From Endozoicomonas euniceicola (GTDB taxonomy: Bacteria > Pseudomonadota > Gammaproteobacteria > Pseudomonadales > Endozoicomonadaceae): a stretch of 64,000 bases of DNA. The first letter of the stretch is position 1, and every line of letters begins with the position of its first letter. The position numbers were made by a program, and so were the translations under genes. A model generated the notes under the pieces. It saw only the letters and a list, made by a program, of their open reading frames with translations, ran no database searches and was not told the DNA's origin. Positions 1 through 8,778 of this stretch are shown here, piece after piece. The stretch lies in contig NZ_CP103300.1 in the NCBI RefSeq assembly GCF_025562755.1, positions 2,739,001-2,803,000 of the forward strand, in the 5' to 3' direction.

Positions 1-450
1 AATGATCGTGTCCACCTGTTTTTCCGTTGCTTCGCGGGCAAGCGTGCCAATCACATCGTCCGCCTCAACGCCTTCAATCATCAGCAACGGCATGCCCAGC
101 GCACGAACAATATCGTGAATCGGCTGCACCTGAGAACGCAAATCATCCGGCATAGGCTTTCGGGTAGCCTTGTAGTCGGAGTACAGGTCATGGCGGAAGT
201 TTTTCCCCTTTGCATCAAAAATCACTGCGACCGTGCTGCCGGGGTATTCATTGTTCAACTTACGCAGCATATTGGTCATCACCCGGATGGCACCGGTGGG
301 CTGACCATCAGAGGTTCGCAGGTTGGCTCGCTCGGACGCATGGAAGGCACGATAGAGATAAGAAGAACCATCAACAAGAATCAACGGGGCTGACGCTTGT
401 TCTGGCTCTTGTTCTGGCTCTTGTTCTGACAGAGGTTCTGGCATAGTCAT
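1..450 (-). CDS. polA: DNA polymerase I, N-terminal part (cut by window edge)
   Basis: This is the first 150 codons of DNA polymerase I, the enzyme that removes RNA primers and fills repair gaps; the rest lies beyond the window. Reading leftward from the ATG at 450, the 5'-3' exonuclease domain shows LILVDGSSYLYRAFHA, VIFDAKGKNFRHDLYSDYKA and IEGVEADDVIGTLA, all hallmarks of the PolA FEN-like nuclease with its metal-binding Asp residues. A second in-frame ATG at 444 is equally possible as the start. Just after the start there is a Glu-Gln-Glu-Pro repeat, coded by a 12-bp tandem repeat near 399-433, which is not part of the usual PolA N-terminus. The divergent DUF2782 gene and thrB next door match the Pseudomonas polA neighbourhood. 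Confidence 0.95.
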   Translation of the reverse strand, partial: MTMPEPLSEQEPEQEPEQASAPLILVDGSSYLYRAFHASERANLRTSDGQPTGAIRVMTNMLRKLNNEYPGSTVAVIFDAKGKNFRHDLYSDYKATRKPMPDDLRSQVQPIHDIVRALGMPLLMIEGVEADDVIGTLAREATEKQVDTII

Positions 451-544
451 TACTTTTTAAAAGATATTCGGGTTAAAGAATTCCGAGTAAACTCAGCTAC
501 TGGAGCTATTTTAATGCCCTGATGGATGATGAGCGAGATACACC

Positions 545-952
545 ATGAAGAAACAACTCACAACATCGCTGATGACTGCCACTCTTTTCACCTCTCTTTT
601 CATATCGGGATGCGCTTCCAGAGCGCCGGACTCAGAGCAGGCTAACCTGGAAAAGCCTCCGGAAGTGAGTACTGAGGCCAATGTGATCAGCGAAGCAGAC
701 TTCGAAAAAATTCCCAAAAACCTGCGACCCGAAGACCTTGAGCAACGGGATGACACTACCGTTGTGATCCGCTCAGGCGAAGACCGGACCATCCGCGAAT
801 ACCGTATTGGCCCTTTCCTGTACGCTATTCATGTGATTCCAAAGTCAGGGCCTCCGTACTTCCTAGTGGCGGCGGATAACCAGGGGAACTTTATTCGAGC
901 TGACAAACCCGGCATGCTAGTGCCATCGTGGACCATTTTCCAATGGAAATGA
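545..952 (+). CDS. DUF2782 family lipoprotein
   Basis: A 135-residue protein with a lipoprotein signal peptide (MKKQLTTSLMTATLFTSLF, then lipobox ISGC, Cys at about residue 23). It should be exported and lipid-anchored. The C-terminal half (TTVVIRSGEDRTIREYRI, YAIHVIPKSGPPYFLVAADN, PSWTIFQWK) matches the DUF2782 family as I know it; these proteins are about this size and are found beside polA and thrB in Pseudomonas. No biochemical role is established. It is divergent from polA, with 94 bp between the start codons that must hold both promoters. Confidence 0.85.
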   Translation: MKKQLTTSLMTATLFTSLFISGCASRAPDSEQANLEKPPEVSTEANVISEADFEKIPKNLRPEDLEQRDDTTVVIRSGEDRTIREYRIGPFLYAIHVIPKSGPPYFLVAADNQGNFIRADKPGMLVPSWTIFQWK

Positions 953-1035
953 ATCCCGCCAGTTCCATAAGCAATAACTAGAACACCAGAGCAAGTTCAA
1001 GAATAAGGGCCTGAAGGGAACCTATAAAGGAAGCT

Positions 1036-2034
1036 ATGTCTGTTTACACACACTTGTCAGCCAGTGATATAGAAGCACTGTTATCACGTTTCGATCTTGG
1101 AGTCCTGCGCGACTTTACCGGTATAGAAAGCGGCGTCGAGAATACCAATTACTTCATTGACCTGAAGTCCGACGACACGCAACAACGTTATGTTCTGACG
1201 CTGTTTGAATACCTGCCCGAAGAAACCCTGCCTTTTTTCATTGATTTCACAACGGAGCTCAGTGAAGGAGGTATTCAGGTTCCAGCACCCATCAGGGACA
1301 GGCAGGGAGAAGCCCTGCATACATTAAAGGGCAAACCCTGTCTGATCAGCCCATGCTTTACAGGCCAACACCTGAACACAATCAGTGCTGAGCATTGCCG
1401 TCAGATTGGTACACAGCTGGCAAAACTGCATCAGATTGGGCAAAAATCCAGCCTGCAACAGGAAAACCAGCGGGGCATCCCGTGGTTAAAGCTTCAGGTT
1501 AAGCGGCTAAGTCCGCTTTTGCCTTCCCATGAGGCAGAACTGATGCAGACTCTCTGGCAGGACATCCTCTCTGAGCTATCCACCTATGAACAATCCAAAG
1601 CCAGCCCGTTACCAAAAGGGCTGATCCACGGCGATCTCTTCCACGATAATGTTTTATTCGATCAGGGCAAAATTACCGGCATTATCGACTTTTACAACGC
1701 CTGCCATGACTACCTGCTTTACGATCTGGCGGTGACCGTCAATGACTGGTGCATTAACCCCGACCTGTCGTTGAACGACAATCGCTTGACGGCCATAACC
1801 CACGCTTACTCACAGGTTCGTTCATTTACGCCACAGGAAAAAGAATCATGGCCCCTGATGCTGCGCCTTGCCGCTTTCCGCTTCTGGATTTCCCGCATTA
1901 TTACCTTTGTCCATCCTGAGCAGGACGTGGACCAGGAACATCAGGAAAACCAGATCCTCAACTTCAAGGATCCGGACGAATTTAAAAAGATGGTGCTTTT
2001 ACGAAGTCAGGAAAGCATCCCGTTACTTCCCTGA
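1036..2034 (+). CDS. thrB: homoserine kinase (ThrB, APH-fold type)
   Basis: 332 residues. Homoserine kinase phosphorylates L-homoserine with ATP in threonine synthesis. This is the ThrB type with an aminoglycoside-phosphotransferase fold, used by Pseudomonas, not the GHMP type of E. coli. Visible elements: N-terminal MSVYTHLSASDIEALLSRFD, GIESGVENTNYFID (nucleotide loop), the catalytic segment LIHGDLFHDNVLFD and the metal-binding IIDFYNACHDYLLYDLA. Length is normal for the family. It lies 83 bp downstream of the DUF2782 gene, so co-transcription is plausible. The polA/DUF2782/thrB order supports the call. Confidence 0.95.
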   Translation: MSVYTHLSASDIEALLSRFDLGVLRDFTGIESGVENTNYFIDLKSDDTQQRYVLTLFEYLPEETLPFFIDFTTELSEGGIQVPAPIRDRQGEALHTLKGKPCLISPCFTGQHLNTISAEHCRQIGTQLAKLHQIGQKSSLQQENQRGIPWLKLQVKRLSPLLPSHEAELMQTLWQDILSELSTYEQSKASPLPKGLIHGDLFHDNVLFDQGKITGIIDFYNACHDYLLYDLAVTVNDWCINPDLSLNDNRLTAITHAYSQVRSFTPQEKESWPLMLRLAAFRFWISRIITFVHPEQDVDQEHQENQILNFKDPDEFKKMVLLRSQESIPLLP

Positions 2035-2095
2035 CCTATCCTTGCTTTAAGGGGCTTACAACAGCACGAACAGAAAAAAACAGCAAGGACGCAGC

Positions 2096-3517
2096 ATGCT
2101 TGGTATACCTGCCAACCTGATTCAGCAAGCAGAACAGTTCACACAGAAATACAAGGACGACCAGGTACTTCGGCTTCGCAACGGTAAGATCGTTGTGGGT
2201 GAGTATAAGGGAACCGGGCCGCAAAAGTTCAAAGGTATGCTGGTCAAACTATTCTGGCCTCCTACCAGCTGGAAGAAAAAGTTCCTGGAAGCCAGACAGG
2301 CAGAGTTCAAACAGATCAGCAAACAGGAAGAACAAGCCTTTGCCAGGGCGCTTACCGGAGCCATTTCAAAACGAACAACAACGCCTTATAGAGCCATCTC
2401 CAGCCTGATGGTGGTCGATGTCAAAGCGCTTCTGAAACGCTCCCGGGCTGAGCGGGAAGAATTTGACCAGACCGTTGCCAGAATCACCGACGCTGTTACA
2501 CACCCTTCAGAAATGGCGAGCGACCCACTGGACGGAGCCAAAAAAGTAGCGGACATGGCGGTAGACAGTAAAAAAATCTGCCGGGTGACGCAAATGCTAA
2601 AACTACGCTCAGACGTCACCGAGATCTTATCTCAGGCCGGTATAAAAAAAGCCACGATTGAGCGGCTGGATAAAGCCCTTGATGACCAGACCGTTAAGCT
2701 GGCGCTGTATAACGTAGCCTGTGAGTACGCCAGAAGAGTGTACAGTCCTCCAGCAAGCTGGAGCAGTTCTGCATCTTCTTCACCATCGCCTTCACTATCA
2801 GAGGAAAACACGCCTGCCCCCCGTACCCCTTCAGAAAAACAGGAAAAAGACTGGAACCGTAAGCATGAAATGACCGACACGGGTTTCAAGTACAAGTCTC
2901 CGGCAGAGCTGGCCGTCGACCAGATGTTTGAGTTGGGTGAGCAATCTATTGATCGGGCTGACATTCCTGAAGGCAAGCACAAAACCCGCAAGATCAAAGA
3001 ACTTCAGAAAATTAATGAACCCTGGGCAAGGCAGGCAATAGAACTTCTGAATAGCGAATCGCCAGAAGATCATAAAAAAGCCGTGCTTTTGGAGCGAGTC
3101 CGTCAGCGTTCAAAAGACCATGCAAAGCTACAGAAAGAAAAAGCCGAAGCCGTTCACCAGACACAAACCGCTTACTGGTCCAGATCACGACTGAAAGCCA
3201 TAAAAAAAGTCGAGAAGCTGGAAGGTCAGGGTATAAAGGACAACAGTCACTTTCCGCAGGAATATCGTGATTTAGCAGCGCAAAGAATCAGTCGCCCCCT
3301 GTATTACGATAACGTGCAACTGCCCATGGATGAAGCGATAGAGCAAACCATAACGATGTTGAAAAACGCCTATCCTTCCCTGGCTGCAAAGGGCAACGCC
3401 TTTCGGGAGCAAGAGCTGAGAGAGCATCTGAAAATCTTCCTTTCCCAAAGGAAAATCGAGCCTGTTGAGGTGCCTGTCAGAGCATTCGATGCATTCACCC
3501 AGACGGATGAAGAGTGA
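2096..3517 (+). CDS. hypothetical protein, charged, no signal peptide
   Basis: 473 residues; family not recognised. The start at 2096 is preceded by AAGGA at suitable spacing. There is no signal peptide or membrane segment. Residues 1-215 are mostly charged helix; about 218-255 is a low-complexity Ser/Pro/Thr linker (SSSASSSPSPS); the rest is rich in Lys, Glu and Gln and probably helical. The C-terminus ends in an acidic Thr/Asp/Glu tail. It sits 61 bp after thrB, converges on the OTU-protein gene, and belongs to the accessory material inserted between thrB and zur. A cytoplasmic protein or a protein delivered to a host without a Sec signal are both possible; nothing visible decides. Confidence 0.7.
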   Translation: MLGIPANLIQQAEQFTQKYKDDQVLRLRNGKIVVGEYKGTGPQKFKGMLVKLFWPPTSWKKKFLEARQAEFKQISKQEEQAFARALTGAISKRTTTPYRAISSLMVVDVKALLKRSRAEREEFDQTVARITDAVTHPSEMASDPLDGAKKVADMAVDSKKICRVTQMLKLRSDVTEILSQAGIKKATIERLDKALDDQTVKLALYNVACEYARRVYSPPASWSSSASSSPSPSLSEENTPAPRTPSEKQEKDWNRKHEMTDTGFKYKSPAELAVDQMFELGEQSIDRADIPEGKHKTRKIKELQKINEPWARQAIELLNSESPEDHKKAVLLERVRQRSKDHAKLQKEKAEAVHQTQTAYWSRSRLKAIKKVEKLEGQGIKDNSHFPQEYRDLAAQRISRPLYYDNVQLPMDEAIEQTITMLKNAYPSLAAKGNAFREQELREHLKIFLSQRKIEPVEVPVRAFDAFTQTDEE

Positions 3518-3549
3518 CTATTGAGAGTGACTATTGAGAGTGGCTATTG
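3511..3549. repeat. 13-bp tandem repeat, three copies
   Basis: The unit AGAGTGACTATTG occurs twice exactly and once with one change (AGAGTGGCTATTG). It spans the stop codon of the 2096-3517 gene and the last codons of the convergent OTU-protein gene, so both ends are coded by repeat sequence. Probably replication slippage. Confidence 0.9.
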
Positions 3550-6500
3550 CGACTGAAAGCTCTGACAAGAAGGCTCTGTGTATCCCGTACAATGTAAATT
3601 ACCCGTGTGGCTTTCCCTGTTGTAGCGGGAGCCTGTCGAAGGTAATGCTACCTGCCAGTGATTTTGTCTATGGATAAGTACCATCGTATCGTTTGTCATA
3701 AAACTGGCTATCTGATCTTCATAAATAGGATCGATATCGCCAGAATCGTAAAGAACTCCATTAACGGCTCCTCCTTCTCGGGCGGCGTCTGTAGCAAGCA
3801 CCAGTACAGGAATATTCAGCCAGGGGGCGATCAGATAATGAACCATACTATCGGTTCCCCAGGCTCGATAGTTGGCTCCTGTCTCCGTAAACGCTGAGGC
3901 GATTCGTTGCATCTCGACATTATCGGGAAACGCCCGCTCTAACTGTATCCCTTTCGGTGCCAGCATCGTAAATAGCTGCCGCCCCGTCATTTCACGGTCG
4001 ACTTCTGGCGCTATATCCGGGTGCTCCTGAAGCCAGCGCATGATGGCATTGAAGAGGCAAAAATGATCCGCCGCTATATCTACTTCTTCCAGATTCAGCG
4101 TGCGCAGAAAATTATCAAGTTTGTCTGAGTGTTCAGACCGGGTCATTATGAAGGTAAGACTCGACAAATAATTATCCAGCTTGTTCGGATTAAGCAGTTT
4201 CTTTCGCATATTCCTACTCAGCCTGACGTCCGATGCCAATAGTTCACGGATTGCCTGCCAGTCCTTTTCAGACAGTTTAATGGCTGGCTGCTCCCCGAAG
4301 CGAGGTTGTGGACTTTTCCAACTATCCAGTAATGCTTTGGCCATGGAGGCCACTTGCTCAAAATGCCCTAATTCTTTGGAGAGCCTCTCATAATGGGTAT
4401 TGAGATTGTCCTGAATTGAAATATCTTCTCTCTGCTCATCCTTGATACCTTTGCCTCTTTTGACACCTTTACCTTTTTTTTGGCCAGACGAAGACATTTT
4501 TTTCCTGGCTGTTTCAAGTTTTTTCCTGGTTATTGTTTCCTCTGATATTCTGGTCGCTCCGGTCGTTATCAAATTTTTAATGATTTGCTGTCTGAGGTGG
4601 TACGTTGCGATCAGGGCATCATTCCCATCTCTCAGACGGGATGACATTGAACTGAGCTGTTCCCATTCCTTAATGAGAATAAGCAAAAGACACTCGGCTT
4701 CTTCTTTGTCGACCCCGGGGGAAAGTATGTCAACCAACGATAGCGACTCCAAAGCGTCCGAATGCAATCGGGTAGATTGCTTTATGGGCTCCAGAAGTGT
4801 CTCTATAGCCTTCAGGAATTGGTAAGACAAAGCATTCAAAGCATTTTTGTCTAATGTTGGCCTTTGCTGTTGCTGGGCTTCATGCTCCATCTGCCTGCGA
4901 AATGCCAGTGCCTTGTTGTAACTTTCGAACAAACTCTTAAGTTTTTTTTCACCAGGTACAAAGTAGCAATCTGCCATGGCAGACAAAATTCTCGCCCGTG
5001 AAAGCTGATCAGGCTGAGCGTCCAGTGCTTTTTGAAACAGCTCCAGTGCTAATTCAGCACCGGACTCTTTGTAAGCCTCAGCGCCTGCCCAATACAACCT
5101 CCGCCACTCAGGTTCCACTTCAGGAGGTTTATCTCTGGCTTGCTCTTCTGGTTCGGTGGTAGCCGGACTCTCCTGCTGCAGGGGAACCAAACGGTTTTCT
5201 TTCTGCCTGACTGTTTTTTGTTTTTTATCCCGTTGTTCACGTAAAAGAGCCAGTTCAGCTTGCTCCCTGTCAATCTGAAGAAGCAATTCCCTGCCATGTT
5301 GTTCGGCGAGACTCACCTTCTTTTCCCATTCTGCCGCATTGGATTCCCGCTTCGCCGCAATAGCGTCTTCCTTCATCTGCTCATAATGATCCACCTCTGT
5401 TGACCAGAGAGCGGTATTAATCCCGATTCGCCCGGCACCTTCAATCAACTGTCTGAGTTGCGGTACAGGAATATCCTGTGTGGATAACAATGCCTTAAGC
5501 TTTGTCCAGGCGCTCATGTAAGTCTTCCTGAGAGTTGTGAGGGAATTATCTCTTTCATATCGAGAGGTCTTTATGCCGCCGTGGTACACATGGGAGCTCC
5601 GGTCACAAAGAGAAAAGATCATATCCACATCCGTTACCTCAATGGCAAAGAGCATTAAGCGATAGATGATATCAGTGCCGATTGATGCATCGGTAAAGTT
5701 TTCAGGACTGCTTGCAAAAGAGATTACTACTGTGCGGATATCGCCCCAGATATCAGTCAGTGGGTCAATTATGGAGCGACGTCCGTTTTGCCTACTAATA
5801 TAGGTTAAAGCCATCAGAACCATCTCTATTGAGTTCTGGGTATGAAGAACTAACTTTTGATGTTCTCTGTCTGAGTTATATTGCAAATTCTGGATCTGAG
5901 GGTAAGTTTTGGCAATAAATGATAACGGGATATATTTGACCCCCTCACCGGATAATTCGCGGAACGTGGTGACAGGCGTTTCCAGCTCAGCACATTTAAA
6001 AAAATAATCGATTACAATGTGAAAACCTCTGGATAAAGCTAAATCGGCCTTCTTAAGCTGGTAATACCTGAATTTTTTTTCCGGCTGGCTACGAGGGTTC
6101 GAAGCTTGCAGGTCAGATCGCCGGGCAAATAATTTGAGAACCACTTCCATTAGATCATCAACCTTATAAAAAGCTGATTCCTTGCAAGCAACAGATATAC
6201 CCACACCCTCTACTTGCTGAATTAATGATTCAATCGACTCTGTATCGGTAGAGTGGGCCTTCTGGCTCTTTCGCTTTGTCTTATCAGCCCGCCCTTTGTC
6301 CGTGTGGAGCGGGTCTTCAGGCTGAAATTCAAGTTGGGAGGGGTAAGGCTCCGGTGGTGATTGGGTGTGTTCACTTCGGGGGACAACCCAAATATGGGTT
6401 TCATACAAAGGAGCCTGATTTTCGCTGAACTTAGCCGGTGGATAATAGACAATCAGCGCTACATCACCACTCACGGCTTTCGTATCTTCAGTGATTGTCT

Positions 6501-7221
6501 TGCCGGACTCTTGCAAAATGGCGATGGGCAAGGGCGTTAAATTTTCACAGGCATTTAAACAAACTCCGCTGTCTGCCGGGGACAGGGCGAAACAACCCGG
6601 CAGGCTAATCACCATTGGATTATTTAACAAGCCGAGATTAATTTTATAACGCCAGCGATCCTCAAGTACCTCTACAGACATTGCCTGATTGCCTTCAGGG
6701 GGAAATGCTCCCGTCTGCCCATTTTCAGGTAGCAAAAACTCAACAACTAAGATGTCCGGTGCCTTGTTGTGCGGCGTTGACAAAAATGATTCTGAAAGAG
6801 ATGGAAAGATATACAGGTTATTATGCAGCGGCGAAGACCCCTCGGGAGGGATTTCTAGTTTCAAATTCGTATTAATCTCCTCCGTGGATTCTGGCATAAA
6901 CCAATCGTTCTGGCGACTGACTAAGTAAAACTGACGAACGTGATCACTACCCTCAAAAATAACAGCCGCCAAAGAGTCTGGCACAAACTGGTTCAGTAAA
7001 GAAAATTCGTCATCTTGAGAAATACCCCGGTGACCAACCGACATGTTATGGGTCAGGCAACGGTTGATATTAATTTTATTCGGTGCGGAGCTGGACATTC
7101 CTACCACAATACTCCAGTAAGGAAGAGCAGGGGCTGCGTGTATTGTTAAAGATATCAGCCAGAGCAAACCACATAAAAAAGGTTGCCAAACAGAAGCGTA
7201 CAGATATTCCCGATTTATCAT
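3544..7221 (-). CDS. large secreted protein with C-terminal OTU-like cysteine protease domain
   Basis: 1225 residues. An N-terminal signal peptide (hydrophobic FLCGLLWLISLTIHA, cut near HAAP) predicts Sec export. The middle contains a Lys/Glu-rich coiled coil (about 620-690) followed by TPR-like helices (YWAGAEAYKESGAELALELF, then AMADCYFVPGEKKLKSLF; about 700-765). The C-terminus carries OTU-family hallmarks in the right order: D1052-H-F-C1055-L-F-N-A-I (family DGNC-LF-A), W1121-G-T-D followed by LIAPWLNIPVLVL (family WGG...L...I-V), and N-H1188-W-Q-V-A (catalytic His). OTU enzymes cleave ubiquitin chains, so a host-directed deubiquitinase is the leading inference. The function of the first 600 residues is unknown. 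The gene is alone, between a hypothetical gene and zur. Confidence 0.75.
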   Translation of the reverse strand: MINREYLYASVWQPFLCGLLWLISLTIHAAPALPYWSIVVGMSSSAPNKININRCLTHNMSVGHRGISQDDEFSLLNQFVPDSLAAVIFEGSDHVRQFYLVSRQNDWFMPESTEEINTNLKLEIPPEGSSPLHNNLYIFPSLSESFLSTPHNKAPDILVVEFLLPENGQTGAFPPEGNQAMSVEVLEDRWRYKINLGLLNNPMVISLPGCFALSPADSGVCLNACENLTPLPIAILQESGKTITEDTKAVSGDVALIVYYPPAKFSENQAPLYETHIWVVPRSEHTQSPPEPYPSQLEFQPEDPLHTDKGRADKTKRKSQKAHSTDTESIESLIQQVEGVGISVACKESAFYKVDDLMEVVLKLFARRSDLQASNPRSQPEKKFRYYQLKKADLALSRGFHIVIDYFFKCAELETPVTTFRELSGEGVKYIPLSFIAKTYPQIQNLQYNSDREHQKLVLHTQNSIEMVLMALTYISRQNGRRSIIDPLTDIWGDIRTVVISFASSPENFTDASIGTDIIYRLMLFAIEVTDVDMIFSLCDRSSHVYHGGIKTSRYERDNSLTTLRKTYMSAWTKLKALLSTQDIPVPQLRQLIEGAGRIGINTALWSTEVDHYEQMKEDAIAAKRESNAAEWEKKVSLAEQHGRELLLQIDREQAELALLREQRDKKQKTVRQKENRLVPLQQESPATTEPEEQARDKPPEVEPEWRRLYWAGAEAYKESGAELALELFQKALDAQPDQLSRARILSAMADCYFVPGEKKLKSLFESYNKALAFRRQMEHEAQQQQRPTLDKNALNALSYQFLKAIETLLEPIKQSTRLHSDALESLSLVDILSPGVDKEEAECLLLILIKEWEQLSSMSSRLRDGNDALIATYHLRQQIIKNLITTGATRISEETITRKKLETARKKMSSSGQKKGKGVKRGKGIKDEQREDISIQDNLNTHYERLSKELGHFEQVASMAKALLDSWKSPQPRFGEQPAIKLSEKDWQAIRELLASDVRLSRNMRKKLLNPNKLDNYLSSLTFIMTRSEHSDKLDNFLRTLNLEEVDIAADHFCLFNAIMRWLQEHPDIAPEVDREMTGRQLFTMLAPKGIQLERAFPDNVEMQRIASAFTETGANYRAWGTDSMVHYLIAPWLNIPVLVLATDAAREGGAVNGVLYDSGDIDPIYEDQIASFMTNDTMVLIHRQNHWQVALPSTGSRYNRESHTGNLHCTGYTEPSCQSFQSQ

Positions 7222-7399
7222 AAAATTATCGTTTAGGGCTGCATAAGAAAAAGCAAAACTTGTTTCAGAAAAAGAATCTTAGTTATAAAGCGAAACCTTG
7301 CCTAAAAATTTTTTGAATGAATTCCATTCCCGGGCATCTTAAAAAATACACAGCAACCATCAGGCAGGTATCAGCCCCCTTAAATCCATACTGATTCGG

Positions 7400-7417
7400 G
7401 TTATAATGTAACATTAC
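7400..7417 (+). promoter_or_regulatory. candidate Zur operator overlapping a -10 box
   Basis: GTTATAATGTAACATTAC lies 42-59 bp before the zur start. Its core GTTATaatgTAAC is palindromic and resembles the gammaproteobacterial Zur box (GTTATAnTATAAC type). TATAAT at 7402-7407 inside it fits a sigma70 -10 element, so bound Zur would block RNA polymerase. The site was read by eye and was not scored with a matrix. Confidence 0.6.
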
Positions 7418-7458
7418 TTTTTTGAGTCATTAACACGACACTCTATGTCCCACACAAT

Positions 7459-7980
7459 ATGTCCCAAACAATGAGCAGTGATTATCACCCCCACAATCAT
7501 GACCAGTGCATAGAAGAGGCACTTCAGACAGCCTCTGCTATCTGCCAAAATAACGGGGTTCGCCTGACGCCTTTGCGTAAAACCGTTCTGGAGCTGGTCT
7601 GGCAAAGCCATCAGCCCGTTGGAGCCTATGAGGTTTTAGCCCAGCTGGCAAAGCTGGAATCCAGGTCTGCGCAACCTCCTACCGTCTACCGGGCTTTGGA
7701 CTTTCTGCTGGAACAGGGGCTTATTCACCGACTGTCGTCACTGAATGCTTTTATTGGCTGCCCGCATCCGGGGGAGTCACACCATGGCAGTTTCCTGATC
7801 TGCAAACAATGCAGAACCACTCAGGAGGTGGATCATGCTGCTATAAATAATGCCATTCAGTCCTGTGCGTCTGAGCAGGGTTTTATTGTTTCTGAAAGCT
7901 CCATTGAATTAACCGGTCTGTGTCGTCATTGTGTTACCTCCGGTGACACAACGGATACCGACATGAATGAAGTGTCATGA
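7459..7980 (+). CDS. zur: zinc uptake regulator Zur (Fur family)
   Basis: 173 residues, a zinc-sensing repressor of the Fur family. The N-terminus is His-rich (SDYHPHNHDQC). The winged-helix segment LTPLRKTVLELVWQSHQPVGA and the DNA-contact region PPTVYRALDFLLEQGLIHRL are typical of Zur. Two CxxC pairs (CKQC and CRHC) form the structural zinc site, and HPGESHHGSF lies in the regulatory metal region. It is first in zur-znuC-znuB, as in Pseudomonas, downstream of a candidate operator, so autoregulation is likely. The start at 7459 has a weak ribosome site and follows a short overlapping ORF at 7445-7474. Confidence 0.95.
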   Translation: MSQTMSSDYHPHNHDQCIEEALQTASAICQNNGVRLTPLRKTVLELVWQSHQPVGAYEVLAQLAKLESRSAQPPTVYRALDFLLEQGLIHRLSSLNAFIGCPHPGESHHGSFLICKQCRTTQEVDHAAINNAIQSCASEQGFIVSESSIELTGLCRHCVTSGDTTDTDMNEVS

Positions 7981-8019
7981 CCAGAACTGTTTTTATCTTC
8001 TCTATTTTTACGGATTAAG

Positions 8020-8778
8020 ATGTCTCAAACTCTAATAAGCCTTAACAATGTCAGCCAGGCTTACGGGGAGCGAACCGTAGTGTCCAATATTTCTCTGGAT
8101 CTGAAGCCAGAGGAAATAGTAACGCTGATCGGCCCAAATGGCGCAGGAAAAACGACACTGGTTCGTATTGTTCTGGGCTTGCAGAAACCTGACTCAGGGC
8201 AGAGAACCATCAAACGTGGTTTACGAATCGGTTATATGCCACAAAAGCTCTACGTGGATAACACCATGCCCCTGACCGTTAAACGATTCCTGTCCCTGAC
8301 TAAACAGCCACTTTCAGACGTAAAAAATGCCCTGGGCAGAACCGGGGTAGAGCATGTCATTAATTCTCCCGTTCAGTCCCTGTCCGGAGGTGAGTTGCAA
8401 AGAACCCTGCTGGCCAGGGCGCTGCTGCACAAGCCACACCTGCTGGTGCTGGATGAACCGGTTCAGGGTGTGGATGTCAACGGGCAAAAGGAGCTTTATA
8501 AACTGATCACTGAGTTGAGGAGTGAACAGGGGTGCTCAGTACTTATGGTATCCCACGACCTGCACCTGGTCATGGCTTCTACCGACAGGGTAGTTTGCCT
8601 GAACCATCATATCTGCTGTTCAGGCCCCCCCCTTCAGGTACGACAGGATCCGGCCTACCTCAAACTGTTCGGCAGAGAATCAGACGCGTTGGCGATTTAC
8701 ACCCATCATCATGATCATGAACACACCGTAGAAGGGAATGTTGTTCACAAGACGGATGGTAACGGAGACACCCCATGA
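8020..8778 (+). CDS. znuC: zinc ABC transporter ATP-binding protein ZnuC
   Basis: 252 residues. ZnuC hydrolyses ATP to drive zinc import through ZnuB, with periplasmic zinc delivered by ZnuA. Visible: Walker A IGPNGAGKTTL, ABC signature LSGGELQR, Walker B HLLVLDEP, and the switch His in VSHDLHLVMA. The C-terminal tail is His-rich (YTHHHDHEH), common in zinc transporter ATPases. It overlaps znuB by four bases (ATGA), indicating translational coupling. No znuA is present nearby; the substrate-binding protein must be coded elsewhere. Confidence 0.95.
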   Translation: MSQTLISLNNVSQAYGERTVVSNISLDLKPEEIVTLIGPNGAGKTTLVRIVLGLQKPDSGQRTIKRGLRIGYMPQKLYVDNTMPLTVKRFLSLTKQPLSDVKNALGRTGVEHVINSPVQSLSGGELQRTLLARALLHKPHLLVLDEPVQGVDVNGQKELYKLITELRSEQGCSVLMVSHDLHLVMASTDRVVCLNHHICCSGPPLQVRQDPAYLKLFGRESDALAIYTHHHDHEHTVEGNVVHKTDGNGDTP

